From: Caldanaerobacter subterraneus
Lineage (GTDB): Bacteria; Bacillota; Thermoanaerobacteria; Thermoanaerobacterales; Thermoanaerobacteraceae
Assembly (NCBI RefSeq): GCF_004345675.1
Contig: NZ_SLWU01000008.1
Span: 1 to 64,000 of the forward strand
DNA: 64,000 nucleotides
Direction of reading: 5' to 3'
The translations under genes and the position numbers were made by a program. The first letter of the stretch is position 1. Every line of letters begins with the position of its first letter. The notes under the pieces are model-generated. The model saw nothing but the letters and a program-made list of their open reading frames with translations. It was not told the origin of the DNA and did no database searches. This document shows positions 45,871 through 54,326 of the stretch, piece by piece.

Positions 45871-46869
45871 TCACCTCTTTTCAAAAAATCCTTTTTGTTG
45901 AGCAATTTCAAGTGTTTTTGTAACATTCACTCTACAAGGTCCCTTTCTTGATATTCTAAAAATCAATGTCTCTCCTTTTTTTACAATTATTTCTCTTTCC
46001 CCATCCAACGCTATTGTTCCCGTGTCTTTTACTTCATAAACATAATCCACATCGTTGTCTATTTTTTTAAACTCTTTTATCCTAACCTCCTCTACAACGC
46101 CCGGAGCAACAGGTGCCAGCACCCTCTCCGGGCTTTCTCCAATTTCAACCCATATGCCTCCTTCTTCCTCTTCAGAAAGTGTATACTTATATCCCACAAT
46201 AGAAGAAAAACCTATATTTTTAGGATGGGCTCTTGTCACAAAGATATCAGTAATTGTCGAAATATTCCATATTGCACGAGTGCCTATAAATTTTTCTTTA
46301 GACACCACCGCGTCAATTAATGCAATATCTACAAGCTGACCTTCTCTATATATTTCGATTCGTTTATCTTTTTTACAAAAAATTTCTCTATCAAATTTTC
46401 CCGATGCTACTACTGCCGCCACAATACCCGCAATTGTACCTTCTAACATGAGAGGATAAACATTGTTTGTCCCTGTTGAAATAGGCAAAAGCGGCGTTTC
46501 ATCTATCGCTTTTGCTATGACTCTATTGATACCATCTCCTCCTAAAGAAACGATACATCCGACTTTTAATTCTTCCATCTTTTGCGTAGCAACAAAAGTA
46601 TCTTTGAAGCTTGCAGTAACAGGCATTTTAAGTATTTCTACATCAGTTTTTAATTGATTTAGATAGCAGAGATTGTTCACAGCTTTATATCCAATTTCAT
46701 AAGTATCTGGCATTATATATATTTTTTCCACTCCAAATTCTTGTGCAGCTGCTATTATCCTTTCAACAATATTCACTTTTTCATAATTGTCAATAACCGT
46801 GGCATGAGCAACCAGCCTTCTAATGTCTTTTCCAGATGCAGGGTTTGCGATTATTCCTATTGTTTTCAT
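45871..46869 (-). CDS. acoX: AcoX-like NAD kinase-fold protein
   Basis: A 332-residue protein of the ATP-NAD kinase fold with GGDGINRV (about 103-110) and ISTGTNNVYP. Such AcoX proteins are found in acetoin catabolic operons of Firmicutes and proteobacteria, where their function is still unknown. It lies between the E1-beta and E2 genes. This gene is the main reason to call the complex an acetoin dehydrogenase. Confidence 0.85.
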   Translation of the reverse strand: MKTIGIIANPASGKDIRRLVAHATVIDNYEKVNIVERIIAAAQEFGVEKIYIMPDTYEIGYKAVNNLCYLNQLKTDVEILKMPVTASFKDTFVATQKMEELKVGCIVSLGGDGINRVIAKAIDETPLLPISTGTNNVYPLMLEGTIAGIVAAVVASGKFDREIFCKKDKRIEIYREGQLVDIALIDAVVSKEKFIGTRAIWNISTITDIFVTRAHPKNIGFSSIVGYKYTLSEEEEGGIWVEIGESPERVLAPVAPGVVEEVRIKEFKKIDNDVDYVYEVKDTGTIALDGEREIIVKKGETLIFRISRKGPCRVNVTKTLEIAQQKGFFEKR

Positions 46870-46894
46870 TTTTTCCTCCTTCTTACGGGCAAAT

Positions 46895-47866
46895 TTACAC
46901 TATTGACTTCACCGCCTTTATTATGTCCACTTCGTTAGGAATTACTACATTTTCTAAAACTGTCGTAAATGGTATAGGCGTATTCAAAGCACAGACTCTT
47001 ACTATCTGAGCATCAAGGTAATCAAACATTTCTTCCGCTATCATAGCTGCTAATTCTCCTGCCCAGCTACCTCTTTTAACTTCCTCTGTAACAATTACAA
47101 TTCTGTGAGTCTTCTTTAATGAACTGTATATCGTTTCTTTATCCAGCGGGAACAGAGTTCTGGGGTCTATTACTTCTGCTTCTATTCCCTCTTTAGCCAA
47201 TTCTTCTGCAGCTTTTAAAGCTTTGTGTACCATAAGGCCTGTTGCAACAATAGTAACATCCTCTCCTTCTCTCTTCACATCCGCTACTCCCAATGGTATA
47301 GGTTCATTAGTATCTGGGACTTCTCCTTTCATGCTGTATAAGACTTTATGTTCAACAAAAACCACTGGGTTGTCATCTCTTATAGCCGATATCAGTAGCC
47401 CCAATGCATCCTTGGGGGTAGAAGGATAGACCACCTTTAACCCAGGAACATGTGTAAACCATGCTTCTAGGCTCTGGGAATGCTGAGCAGCAGCCTGTAT
47501 CCCCGCTCCTGCAGGCATTCTTAAAACCATGGGAATTGTAATTTTGCCTCCGAACATATACCTCATTTTCGCAGCTTGATTCACTAACTGGTCCATAGCA
47601 ACAGTCACAAAATCCATAAACATAAGTTCAGCTACAGGCCTCATACCAGTAGCAGCAGCTCCAATAGCGACTCCTGTAATAGCTGTTTCCGAAATAGGAG
47701 TATCTCTTACTCTATCTTCTCCAAATTCTTCTAACAACCCTTTAGTTACACCAAATGTTCCACCAAAAACTCCAATATCCTCGCCTAAAAGAAATACCCG
47801 TGGGTCCCTTTTCATCTCATTTCTTAAGGCCTCTCTTAACGCCTCTGCGTAAGTCATAATCCTCAT
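46895..47866 (-). CDS. acoB: Acetoin/2-oxo-acid dehydrogenase E1 beta subunit
   Basis: A 323-residue thiamine-diphosphate enzyme subunit with the beta-chain motifs [31 protein letters not shown], the pyrimidine-domain [17 protein letters not shown], and the C-terminal transketolase domain ([16 protein letters not shown]). Its start overlaps the end of acoA by 4 bp, so the two subunits are made together. Confidence 0.92.
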   Translation of the reverse strand: MRIMTYAEALREALRNEMKRDPRVFLLGEDIGVFGGTFGVTKGLLEEFGEDRVRDTPISETAITGVAIGAAATGMRPVAELMFMDFVTVAMDQLVNQAAKMRYMFGGKITIPMVLRMPAGAGIQAAAQHSQSLEAWFTHVPGLKVVYPSTPKDALGLLISAIRDDNPVVFVEHKVLYSMKGEVPDTNEPIPLGVADVKREGEDVTIVATGLMVHKALKAAEELAKEGIEAEVIDPRTLFPLDKETIYSSLKKTHRIVIVTEEVKRGSWAGELAAMIAEEMFDYLDAQIVRVCALNTPIPFTTVLENVVIPNEVDIIKAVKSIV

Positions 47867-48849
47867 CTTACCCTTACCTCCTCTACTATATCTGTATAAA
47901 CATCTTCTACCGCTGCTTCCTCTTTTGGATAAGGACTTTCTTCTGCAAATTTTACAGCTTCCTCTACTTCTTCGATTATCTTTGCCTCAATATCCTTTAA
48001 CTCTTTTTCGCTTGCTATATCATTGTCTAAAATATACCTTGTCAGTCGAAGTATTGGGTCTTTTGCCAACCATTCTTCAACCTCTTCCTTTGGTCTGTAC
48101 ACAGTTGGATCTCCTTCAAAATGCCCTCTGTATCTGTAAGTCTTACATTCTACTAAAGTTGGTCCAGCACCATTCCTGGCCCTATTTATAGCCTCTTTTG
48201 CTACTTCATATACCGCCAAGACATCGTTTCCGTCTACAGTAACCCCAGGAATTCCATACCCTACAGCCCTGTCTGCTATGTCTTTAATCGCTTGATGTCT
48301 GTCTTGTCTCATGGAAATGCCGTACAGGTTGTTTTCACATACAAATACAACGGGAAGCTTCCATATTGAAGCTATATTTAGGGCTTCATGGAAAGTCGCT
48401 TGGTTTGAAGCTCCATCACCAAAGAAACACACTGCCACCTGGTCAGTACCCCTCATTTTGGCAGAAAGAGCTGCTCCTGCGGCGATAGGAAAGCCTCCTC
48501 CTACAATTCCATTAGCTCCCAGAATACCTTTTGTAGCATCTGCTATGTGCATGGAGCCACCTTTGCCCTTACAATAGCCCGTTTCTTTTCCAAATAGTTC
48601 AGCCATCATGTACTTAAGGTCTCCACCTTTTGCTATCAAATGACCATGCCCTCTATGAGTACTCGTGATGTAGTCTTCTTCTTTTAAATTTTCACAAACT
48701 CCCACCGCCACTGCTTCCTCACCAATGTATAAGTGAACAAACCCTAAAACTTTCCCTTGTGCAAATAGCTCAGCGACCCTTTCTTCAAATTTTCTTATTT
48801 TAACCATTCTAGTGTACATATCCAAAAGAACTTCTCTTGAAATTTCCAT
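47863..48849 (-). CDS. acoA: Acetoin/2-oxo-acid dehydrogenase E1 alpha subunit
   Basis: A 328-residue E1 alpha with the thiamine-diphosphate motif [20 protein letters not shown]...ENN (about 160-190), STHRGHGH and the GKGGSMH loop. GGAG precedes the ATG. The alpha/beta arrangement is that of acetoin, pyruvate and branched-chain enzymes. Operon context favours acetoin. Confidence 0.92.
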   Translation of the reverse strand: MEISREVLLDMYTRMVKIRKFEERVAELFAQGKVLGFVHLYIGEEAVAVGVCENLKEEDYITSTHRGHGHLIAKGGDLKYMMAELFGKETGYCKGKGGSMHIADATKGILGANGIVGGGFPIAAGAALSAKMRGTDQVAVCFFGDGASNQATFHEALNIASIWKLPVVFVCENNLYGISMRQDRHQAIKDIADRAVGYGIPGVTVDGNDVLAVYEVAKEAINRARNGAGPTLVECKTYRYRGHFEGDPTVYRPKEEVEEWLAKDPILRLTRYILDNDIASEKELKDIEAKIIEEVEEAVKFAEESPYPKEEAAVEDVYTDIVEEVRVR

Positions 48850-48865
48850 AACCTTTCATCTCCTT

Positions 48866-49219
48866 TCATTTAATACTTACTGTCACACAAGCAACTGCCA
48901 CTTCGATAGAATCATCTTCTGTGTCTCCAAACTGTGGCTCCTTTATTCCCGGGACTCTCAATCCCCCTTTTACGGCTTTTACATACTTCTGACCAATTGG
49001 GAGCACAGCTTTTATGCCCTCTTCATCAATTTCCTCTGGCCTTGAAACTGCTACTATTGCTTCGACTATCACTTCATCTAGATTTACACCTAAAATCTCC
49101 TCAAGGCCACACAAACAGCTATGAGATATAGCATCCTTTACTGCTTTTTGAGCAGCTTTATTGACATCCTGTCCATGTAAATCTACTCCATATCCAAACT
49201 CCACTACATATCTTTTAAT
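48866..49219 (-). CDS. Lin0512 family protein
   Basis: A small protein of about 117 residues opening with KRYVVEFGYGVDLHGQDVNKAA, typical of the Lin0512 family (unknown function), often beside aco-type genes. GGAGGTG lies 6 nt before an ATT codon (49219-49217) that aligns with family starts. The only upstream ATG (49234) contains that ribosome site inside its own codons and has none before it. I therefore favour ATT, but ATG at 49234 cannot be excluded. First gene behind the presumed sigma-54 promoter. Confidence 0.78.
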   Translation of the reverse strand: MKRYVVEFGYGVDLHGQDVNKAAQKAVKDAISHSCLCGLEEILGVNLDEVIVEAIVAVSRPEEIDEEGIKAVLPIGQKYVKAVKGGLRVPGIKEPQFGDTEDDSIEVAVACVTVSIK

Positions 49220-49271
49220 AGATATCACCTCCATTTTTACTTAAGTAGTTTTTGCCTCATACTCAGTATTT

Positions 49272-49288
49272 ATGTAAGTTTTATGCCA
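49272..49288 (-). promoter_or_regulatory. Degenerate sigma-54 promoter of the aco operon
   Basis: The minus strand reads TGGCAT-AAAAC-TTACAT, with the correct 5-nt spacing between -24 and -12 boxes (consensus TGGCAC-N5-TTGCAT). The -12 GC is AC here, which would weaken it. A start about 11 nt downstream would leave a 40-nt leader to the Lin0512 gene. Confidence 0.6.
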
Positions 49289-49291
49289 AAA

Positions 49292-49315
49292 TAAAAACCC
49301 CCATAATCCTAGGGG
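49292..49315 (-). terminator. Short terminator after the acoR remnant
   Basis: On the minus strand TCCCC...GGGGG (49315-49311 with 49302-49298) is followed by TTTTTATTTT. The stem is only about 5 bp, so it is probably inefficient. Confidence 0.5.
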
Positions 49316-49329
49316 ACATAAAAGTAACA

Positions 49330-49368
49330 GTCTCAAAATGAGACATATATTGCGTCTCATTTTGAGAC
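49330..49368. promoter_or_regulatory. Paired palindromes, likely activator sites (UAS) for the aco promoter
   Basis: GTCTCAAAATGAGAC (49330-49344) and GTCTCATTTTGAGAC (49354-49368) are reverse complements of each other; each is also a near-palindrome with 5-bp arms. Centres are 24 nt apart. They lie 42-80 nt upstream of the -24 box, the usual place for enhancer sites of sigma-54 activators such as AcoR, whose remnant is adjacent. Confidence 0.65.
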
Positions 49369-49373
49369 TTAAA

Positions 49374-49751
49374 CTATTTTGTCTCAACTAGAGATGAAAG
49401 TTCTTTCAAATTTACTTTGTATTTCTTTATTTTTCTGTAAATAGTCGCTCTGCTTAAATTTAGCATCTTAGCCGCTTTGACAACGTCGCCCTTTGCAAGC
49501 CTTAATGCTTCTTTTATATTCTTCTCCTCAATAACATCAAAAGGAAGTACTGCAGTCACATTTATGTCTTCCTCACAATTTTTTCTCTCTATATTCTCGG
49601 GAAAATAATCTTCAGTGATTATTTCGCCTTCTGCCAGGTAATAGGCTCTGTCAATGGCATTCTGCAATTCTCTATATTGCAATTTATAATTAAAAAAATT
49701 TTTACCTACAAAATCTTGACACGGACAAATATCTGCCCCAACTCTTGACAA
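49374..49751 (-). pseudogene. acoR: Remnant of an AcoR-type sigma-54 activator (C-terminal part)
   Basis: The 125-residue frame matches only the end of a sigma-54 activator: the last helix of the AAA+ domain (YRELQNAIDRAYYLAEGEII) and a Fis-type helix-turn-helix (GDVVKAAKMLNLSRATIYRK). The GAF/PAS and ATPase parts are missing, and the first ~28 residues have no family resemblance, pointing to a deletion joint near 49670. If translated, it could bind the adjacent palindromes but not activate sigma-54 polymerase. Confidence 0.8.
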
Positions 49752-49832
49752 AGAACCCTTTTTTAACTATATTAAAAATTAAAAGTCTTAGAGAAATGTA
49801 TACTTTTTACATTAATCTGAGTATCTTCCATT

Positions 49833-50291
49833 CTACTCATCTTTATAGTCTAGCACTTTAATTATATCGCCCACTTTTATTTTTCCACTTTCTATAACTT
49901 TTGCAAAAACTATACGCGATTTTGCTAAACATTTATCTACTTCTATTTTCAATGAACAATTTTCTGGCTTTTCGCATTTCTTCCCTATCATTGTAATCTC
50001 CAAAAACACTTCTCCAACTTTTATTTTTGTACCAATAGGAAATCGGTAAAGTTTTATGTTTTTAGTTGTAATATTTTCGGCAATCATACCAGGTTTTAAA
50101 CCTTCTATTCCTAAAACTTTCATTTCCTCAATAGTCTCTATATCCAAAAATGTTACTTGCCGGTATATATCTACACCTGCGTGTCCATCACCTTCAAGCC
50201 CAAAATCCTTCCTAAAAAAACCTTCTGATATAGGTGTTTTAGGCTCACCCTTTTTTTCACTTATATTTATCGACAAAACTATTCCTTCCAT
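49833..50291 (-). CDS. MOSC domain protein (copy 1)
   Basis: A 152-residue stand-alone MOSC domain with the conserved cysteine in IGKKCEKPENC and additional cysteines near the end. MOSC proteins bind sulfur/molybdenum and are often associated with molybdenum cofactor sulfuration or carry sulfur; precise role unknown. It is paralogous to the MOSC gene at 52438-52878, and the two flank the broken transporter genes. Confidence 0.85.
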   Translation of the reverse strand: MEGIVLSINISEKKGEPKTPISEGFFRKDFGLEGDGHAGVDIYRQVTFLDIETIEEMKVLGIEGLKPGMIAENITTKNIKLYRFPIGTKIKVGEVFLEITMIGKKCEKPENCSLKIEVDKCLAKSRIVFAKVIESGKIKVGDIIKVLDYKDE

Positions 50292-50322
50292 ATTTCTGCC
50301 TCCTCTCTCATGTTCATATAGA

Positions 50323-51021
50323 TCATTTTTTGCCGTGTCCTGAAAAATATGATTTTTGAAAAACCTTATCTTCTATAAGCTCAAAGGCTTTAGATGCTGA
50401 ATCAATATGAATAAGCTCTCCATCATTCACAACTGCAAAGCTGTCTCCTATTAACCCTGCCTCATGGATATCATGTGTAACGGTATATTTCTGCTTTTCA
50501 GCAGTCTATAAAACTCAGGTAAAAGCTTTTCTTTAGCTGCACAGCATCAATTTCACTAAAAGGTTCGTCCAGAAGCATAATTTGCGGCTCATATACTAAA
50601 GCTCGAGCTAACGAAACTCGCATTTTATACCCTCCACTAAGTTGTCGTGGCTTATAATACAAATAGTCTTTTAGCCCCAATATCTCAATCATTCTTTCTG
50701 CTGTTTCCTTAGATCCTCGTCCATTTTTCAATGGATATATGATATTATCTTTTACTGTCAGATGACCAAAAAAAGGGCTGTGCGCTGCGGCACATATCCT
50801 ACCTTTCTGTGTTCGGGCGGCAGCATGGTTACATCTTAGCCGTTAATAATTATTCGCCCTTTATCAGGTTTTATTATTCCAGCTATGATTCTAAGCAATG
50901 TAGATTTACCACTTCCATTCAATCCTATTATTACTTTAATTTCAGAAGATATTTTGAATGTCACATCTTTTAGCACTTTTCGTTCTTTAAAACTTTTAGT
51001 CATCTCAATAATTTCAAGCAT
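50323..51021 (-). pseudogene. Broken molybdate/tungstate ABC transporter ATPase (ModC/WtpC type)
   Basis: The pieces of one ATPase are in different frames. In order they are Walker A GLNGSGKSTLL, an in-frame TAA (50835-50833) after RIIING, a frame change near 50776, then QLSGGYKMRVSLARAL with LLDEPF, another change near 50535 (KEKLLPEFYRLLKS), and a last one giving TVTHDIHEAG and an intact end at 50323. One nonsense codon and about three frameshifts make a functional product impossible. Its 5' end overlaps the permease remnant. Confidence 0.88.
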
Positions 51022-51659
51022 TTTTGATACTCCTCCTTCTTTATTAAATTAAGCAATCCAACAAGTATTAGGGATATTACGGCACAAAAAGCGCTAGCTG
51101 TCACAGCCATATCAAGTTCGCCCTCCTCAATTTTAGTAAATACATGAGAAGCTAAAACTTGAGTAACACCTGGAATATTTCCACCAAACATAATTACAGC
51201 AGGAAACTCACTTAAAGAATGAGCAAAGGTAAGTACTAGTCCTGAAAATATAGCCTCTTTCAAAAGAGGAAGGATAATTCGCAAGTAAACTTTGAAGAGT
51301 ATATCCCACAAGGTGCGCGCTACGTCTACTAGTTCTGGTTCTATTTGATCTGCTCCACTTGCTATTGCTCTTGCAGCTAATAGATATGATACAAAAAACA
51401 TAGCTAATACAACCGAAATCATCATGAAAGCAAGACCAGTATTGCTGATAAATCCCAAAACATTGCGTCCAAATGCCAAAAGCAGAGCAGCTCCGGCTAC
51501 TGTATGGAGCACAGCAACAGGCAAATCATTTATAAGATTGGCAAAACGATATATAAAAGAATTCTTAGAAAAAAGATGGTAATATCCAAATCCCAAAGCC
51601 AAAAAGGTGCTAAAATTGAAGCAAAAAAAGCAATTACAAAAGTGTTCTTAACGCTAGCT
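51000..51659 (-). pseudogene. Broken molybdate/tungstate ABC permease (ModB/WtpB type)
   Basis: The permease starts inside the fused frame near SVKNTFVIAFFASILAPF, shifts frame in a T-run near 51605 (one T short), and continues ALGFGYYHLF ... HTVAGAALLLAFG ... LSEFPAVIMFGGNIPG to its stop. The extreme N-terminus is gone. The HTVAG and SEFPAVIMFGG stretches are typical of molybdate/tungstate permeases. Confidence 0.87.
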
Positions 51660-52280
51660 ACACTTGAGTAAACAAAACCGGCATCAAGCTCAACATTTTT
51701 AACCATCATCGCAACCTGATTAACAGTTGCAGGTCGAGCTTTAAGATTTCCCGACAAAATTAATTTATCCCACAATTTCATTTTTCTTAAGTGCTGTTTC
51801 GGTATAAACACCGATAGGAGCTTTAGGATCAGCCACTCCCACTACTACATTCGGTTTTAACAAATCATCCACTTTTTGAACCTTGTTCTTGCCTTTTTCT
51901 GAAACTATAAGCACTACAACATCTTCCAAGAATTTCTGAGAAGTTTTTAGCATATCATCACTTTTTAGTTTATCAACATAAAGCCAATCAGCAGAAAAAT
52001 AAATATCGCAAGGCTGTCCACTTTTTATCTGAGAGTAAAGTTCACCGGAAGCTCCATAATTTGGTATTACTTTAGCTCCTGTTTTCTTTTCAAAGCTAAA
52101 AATAACTTCATCCATAGGTTTTTTAAGTGATGTTGGTGCATAAATGTAAAGTTTTTGTCCTGTGTAACTTGCACTTTTCATTTTTGGAGTCTCTTTTGAA
52201 CTCTTGCCCGCATTAACGCATCCATTGGTAAGGAACATTAACAATGCAAAAATCGCCAATAACCAAACATTCCTTTTCAT
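51660..52280 (-). pseudogene. Broken molybdate/tungstate-binding lipoprotein (ModA/WtpA type)
   Basis: It begins with a lipoprotein signal (MFLTNGC) and the ModA core (YGASGELYSQIKSGQPCDIYFSA, VGVADPKAPIGVYTETALK). The frame shifts in an A-run near 51790, continues LWDKLILSGNLKARPATVNQ to DAGFVYSS, then runs straight into permease sequence, so the C-terminal ~60 residues and the intergenic DNA were deleted. No ribosome binding site is seen before the ATG. Confidence 0.87.
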
Positions 52281-52437
52281 TTATAACACTTTAAACTTTT
52301 CATAATTTCTTCATCATTTTTGTTGAGAGTAATAGCTTCCTTTTATATACATACCTGCCATATTTGCTGCTTATCTCCTTGACATATAATTTAAAATTTT
52401 TAAAAGACAAAAATTATCTCTCGGAGTTACAGTAATT

Positions 52438-52878
52438 TTATCCATTTATAACTATAATTTCATCTCCGGGCTTTATAAACCCGCTTTTTAACACCCTTGC
52501 AAATACACCTTCTTTTGGCATTATACAATCGCCTGTAATCTTTCTGATCTCACAAGCTTCGTGACATTTTTTCCCTATTTGAGATATTTCAAGAATAACC
52601 TCTTCTCCTATTTTAAGTTTTGTCCCTACCGGCAAAGTGTGAAGTTCAATTCCTTCCGTTGTTATATTTTCTGCAAATTTTCCTGCAGCCAAATCCCAAA
52701 TGCCTTTTGCTTTCATTTTTTCTATACTCTCCTCTGCAAGAAGACTGACCTGCCTGTGTCCCCTTCCAGCATGAGCATCTCCTTCAAGCCCGTGGTTTTC
52801 CCTAAAATATCCCTTTTCTATAGGCTTTTTTACAGTTCCTTTCTTTTCGCTAATATTAACTGACACCACCTTTGCCAT
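52438..52878 (-). CDS. MOSC domain protein (copy 2)
   Basis: A 146-residue MOSC domain, clearly paralogous to copy 1 (SVNISEKKGTVKKPIEKGYF; GDAHAGRGHRQVSLL; IGKKCHEACEI). It follows moaC by 2 bp and so belongs to the cofactor operon, unlike copy 1. About half the residues match copy 1 by eye. Function presumably in sulfur handling for molybdenum/tungsten cofactor. Confidence 0.86.
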   Translation of the reverse strand: MAKVVSVNISEKKGTVKKPIEKGYFRENHGLEGDAHAGRGHRQVSLLAEESIEKMKAKGIWDLAAGKFAENITTEGIELHTLPVGTKLKIGEEVILEISQIGKKCHEACEIRKITGDCIMPKEGVFARVLKSGFIKPGDEIIVING

Positions 52879-52880
52879 TA

Positions 52881-53357
52881 TTAAACCTCCCTTTCATAAA
52901 GGCCTGATTTTCCACCACTTTTTTTCACAAGCATTATTTCGCTTATAACCATGTCTCTATCTATTGCTTTACACATATCATAAATCGTAAGAGCTGCAAC
53001 CGTAACTGCAGTCAATGCCTCCATCTCAACCCCTGTTTGTCCAACAGTTTTAACTACCGCTTTAATGTCAATCTTTGAATTTTCAAAATCCAAACTAAAA
53101 CTAATATCACACCCGGTTATCATGATAGGATGACACATTGGAATCATATGAGATGTATTTTTCGCAGCCATAATACCAGCAACCTGTGCAACTGCTAGGA
53201 CATCTCCTTTTTTAATAGTTCCTTCATGTATTCTTCTTAAAGTTTCACTTTTCATATAAATGCTTCCTATTGCAACAGCTTCCCTTTTTGTCTCATCTTT
53301 ATCGCTAACATCAACCATCCTTGCTCTACCTTCTTCATTAATGTGTGTTAAATTCAT
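52881..53357 (-). CDS. moaC: Cyclic pyranopterin monophosphate synthase MoaC
   Basis: Second enzyme of molybdopterin synthesis, converting the MoaA product to cyclic pyranopterin monophosphate. The 158 residues contain the family motifs [25 protein letters not shown] and [10 protein letters not shown] with the catalytic lysine and aspartate late in the chain (MCKAIDRDM). It follows moaA by 3 bp. Confidence 0.97.
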   Translation of the reverse strand: MNLTHINEEGRARMVDVSDKDETKREAVAIGSIYMKSETLRRIHEGTIKKGDVLAVAQVAGIMAAKNTSHMIPMCHPIMITGCDISFSLDFENSKIDIKAVVKTVGQTGVEMEALTAVTVAALTIYDMCKAIDRDMVISEIMLVKKSGGKSGLYEREV

Positions 53358-53360
53358 ATA

Positions 53361-54314
53361 CTATCCCCCTATTTGAAACATCATTTTTTGACTCTGGCTT
53401 ATTTCCTTTTCAAGATTATGCCCTGCCGGCTTACTTAAGATTGCATGTTCCAGCATTGCTCTTATCTTGTCTTCATCATTTAAAAAACTTTTAATATCTA
53501 CTTCATATTTTGAATGTAGACAAGGTTTTATAGTTCCAGCTGCAGTAAGTCTAATCCTATTACAACTTGAACAAAATTTACATGACAAAGGTGCAATAAA
53601 ACCAACCGTTCCCTTTGCTCCTTTTCTTTTAAAAACCCTTGCAGTGCTACCCGGTTCTGTTTCAACCGGAATCAGTCCGGGAATGCTACTTATTAAATCA
53701 TCCGACGATATATAGTTATCTTTAAATTTTGCTCCTTCACCTATCGGCATTATTTCAATAAATCTGATATGAAGCGGGTTTTCATCGGCAAGCTTCACAA
53801 AATCAAAAATTTCATCGTCATTTATACCTTTTATTACAACCGTATTAATTTTTACAGGTTCAAGTCCAATAGATAAACTTTTGTCAATAGCCCTAAATAC
53901 ATCATCAATATTCCCAAGCCTTGTAATCATACGGTATCGATCTTTTTTAAGACTATCAAGGCTTATGTTAACTCTTTTAAGTCCTGCTTCTTTTAAAGTA
54001 TCTGCCATTTCATAAAGTTTTGTTCCATTAGTTGTAAGTGCAATGTCTTCAATGCCTTTTATTTTTGATGTTTCATAAATTATGTTCTCAATTCCCTTCC
54101 TTACAAGTGGCTCGCCTCCTGTAAACCTTACCTTTTTAATGCCAAGTTCTGCTGAAATCCTAATTATTTTTAAAATCTCTTCGTTCCTTAGAATCTCATT
54201 ATGATCTTTTTTGGGTATTCCCTCCTCCGGCATACAATAAATGCACCTTAAGTTACATCTATCCGTAACAGAAACTCTTAAATAATCAACATTTCTTCCT
54301 AACCTATCTCTCAT
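53361..54314 (-). CDS. moaA: GTP 3',8-cyclase MoaA
   Basis: Radical-SAM enzyme starting molybdopterin synthesis from GTP. The 317 residues carry the N-terminal cluster motif CNLRCIYC, the SAM motif TGGEPL, the second cluster C-x2-C-x13-C (CKFCSSCNRIRLTAAGTIKPC) and a C-terminal Gly-Gly (IGG) needed for activity. AAGGAGAG stands before the ATG. 12 bp after the moeA-type gene. Confidence 0.97.
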   Translation of the reverse strand: MRDRLGRNVDYLRVSVTDRCNLRCIYCMPEEGIPKKDHNEILRNEEILKIIRISAELGIKKVRFTGGEPLVRKGIENIIYETSKIKGIEDIALTTNGTKLYEMADTLKEAGLKRVNISLDSLKKDRYRMITRLGNIDDVFRAIDKSLSIGLEPVKINTVVIKGINDDEIFDFVKLADENPLHIRFIEIMPIGEGAKFKDNYISSDDLISSIPGLIPVETEPGSTARVFKRKGAKGTVGFIAPLSCKFCSSCNRIRLTAAGTIKPCLHSKYEVDIKSFLNDEDKIRAMLEHAILSKPAGHNLEKEISQSQKMMFQIGG

Positions 54315-54326
54315 AAAAACTCTCCT

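Noticed and set aside
50498-50731. Apparent small ABC ATPase
   Set aside because: It contains only the signature and Walker B part; Walker A and the switch histidine lie in other frames, so it is part of the pseudogene.
51530-51811. Apparent small membrane protein between the transporter remnants
   Set aside because: Its first half is ModA-like and its second half ModB-like in shifted frame; it is a fusion by-product of the deletion, not a gene.
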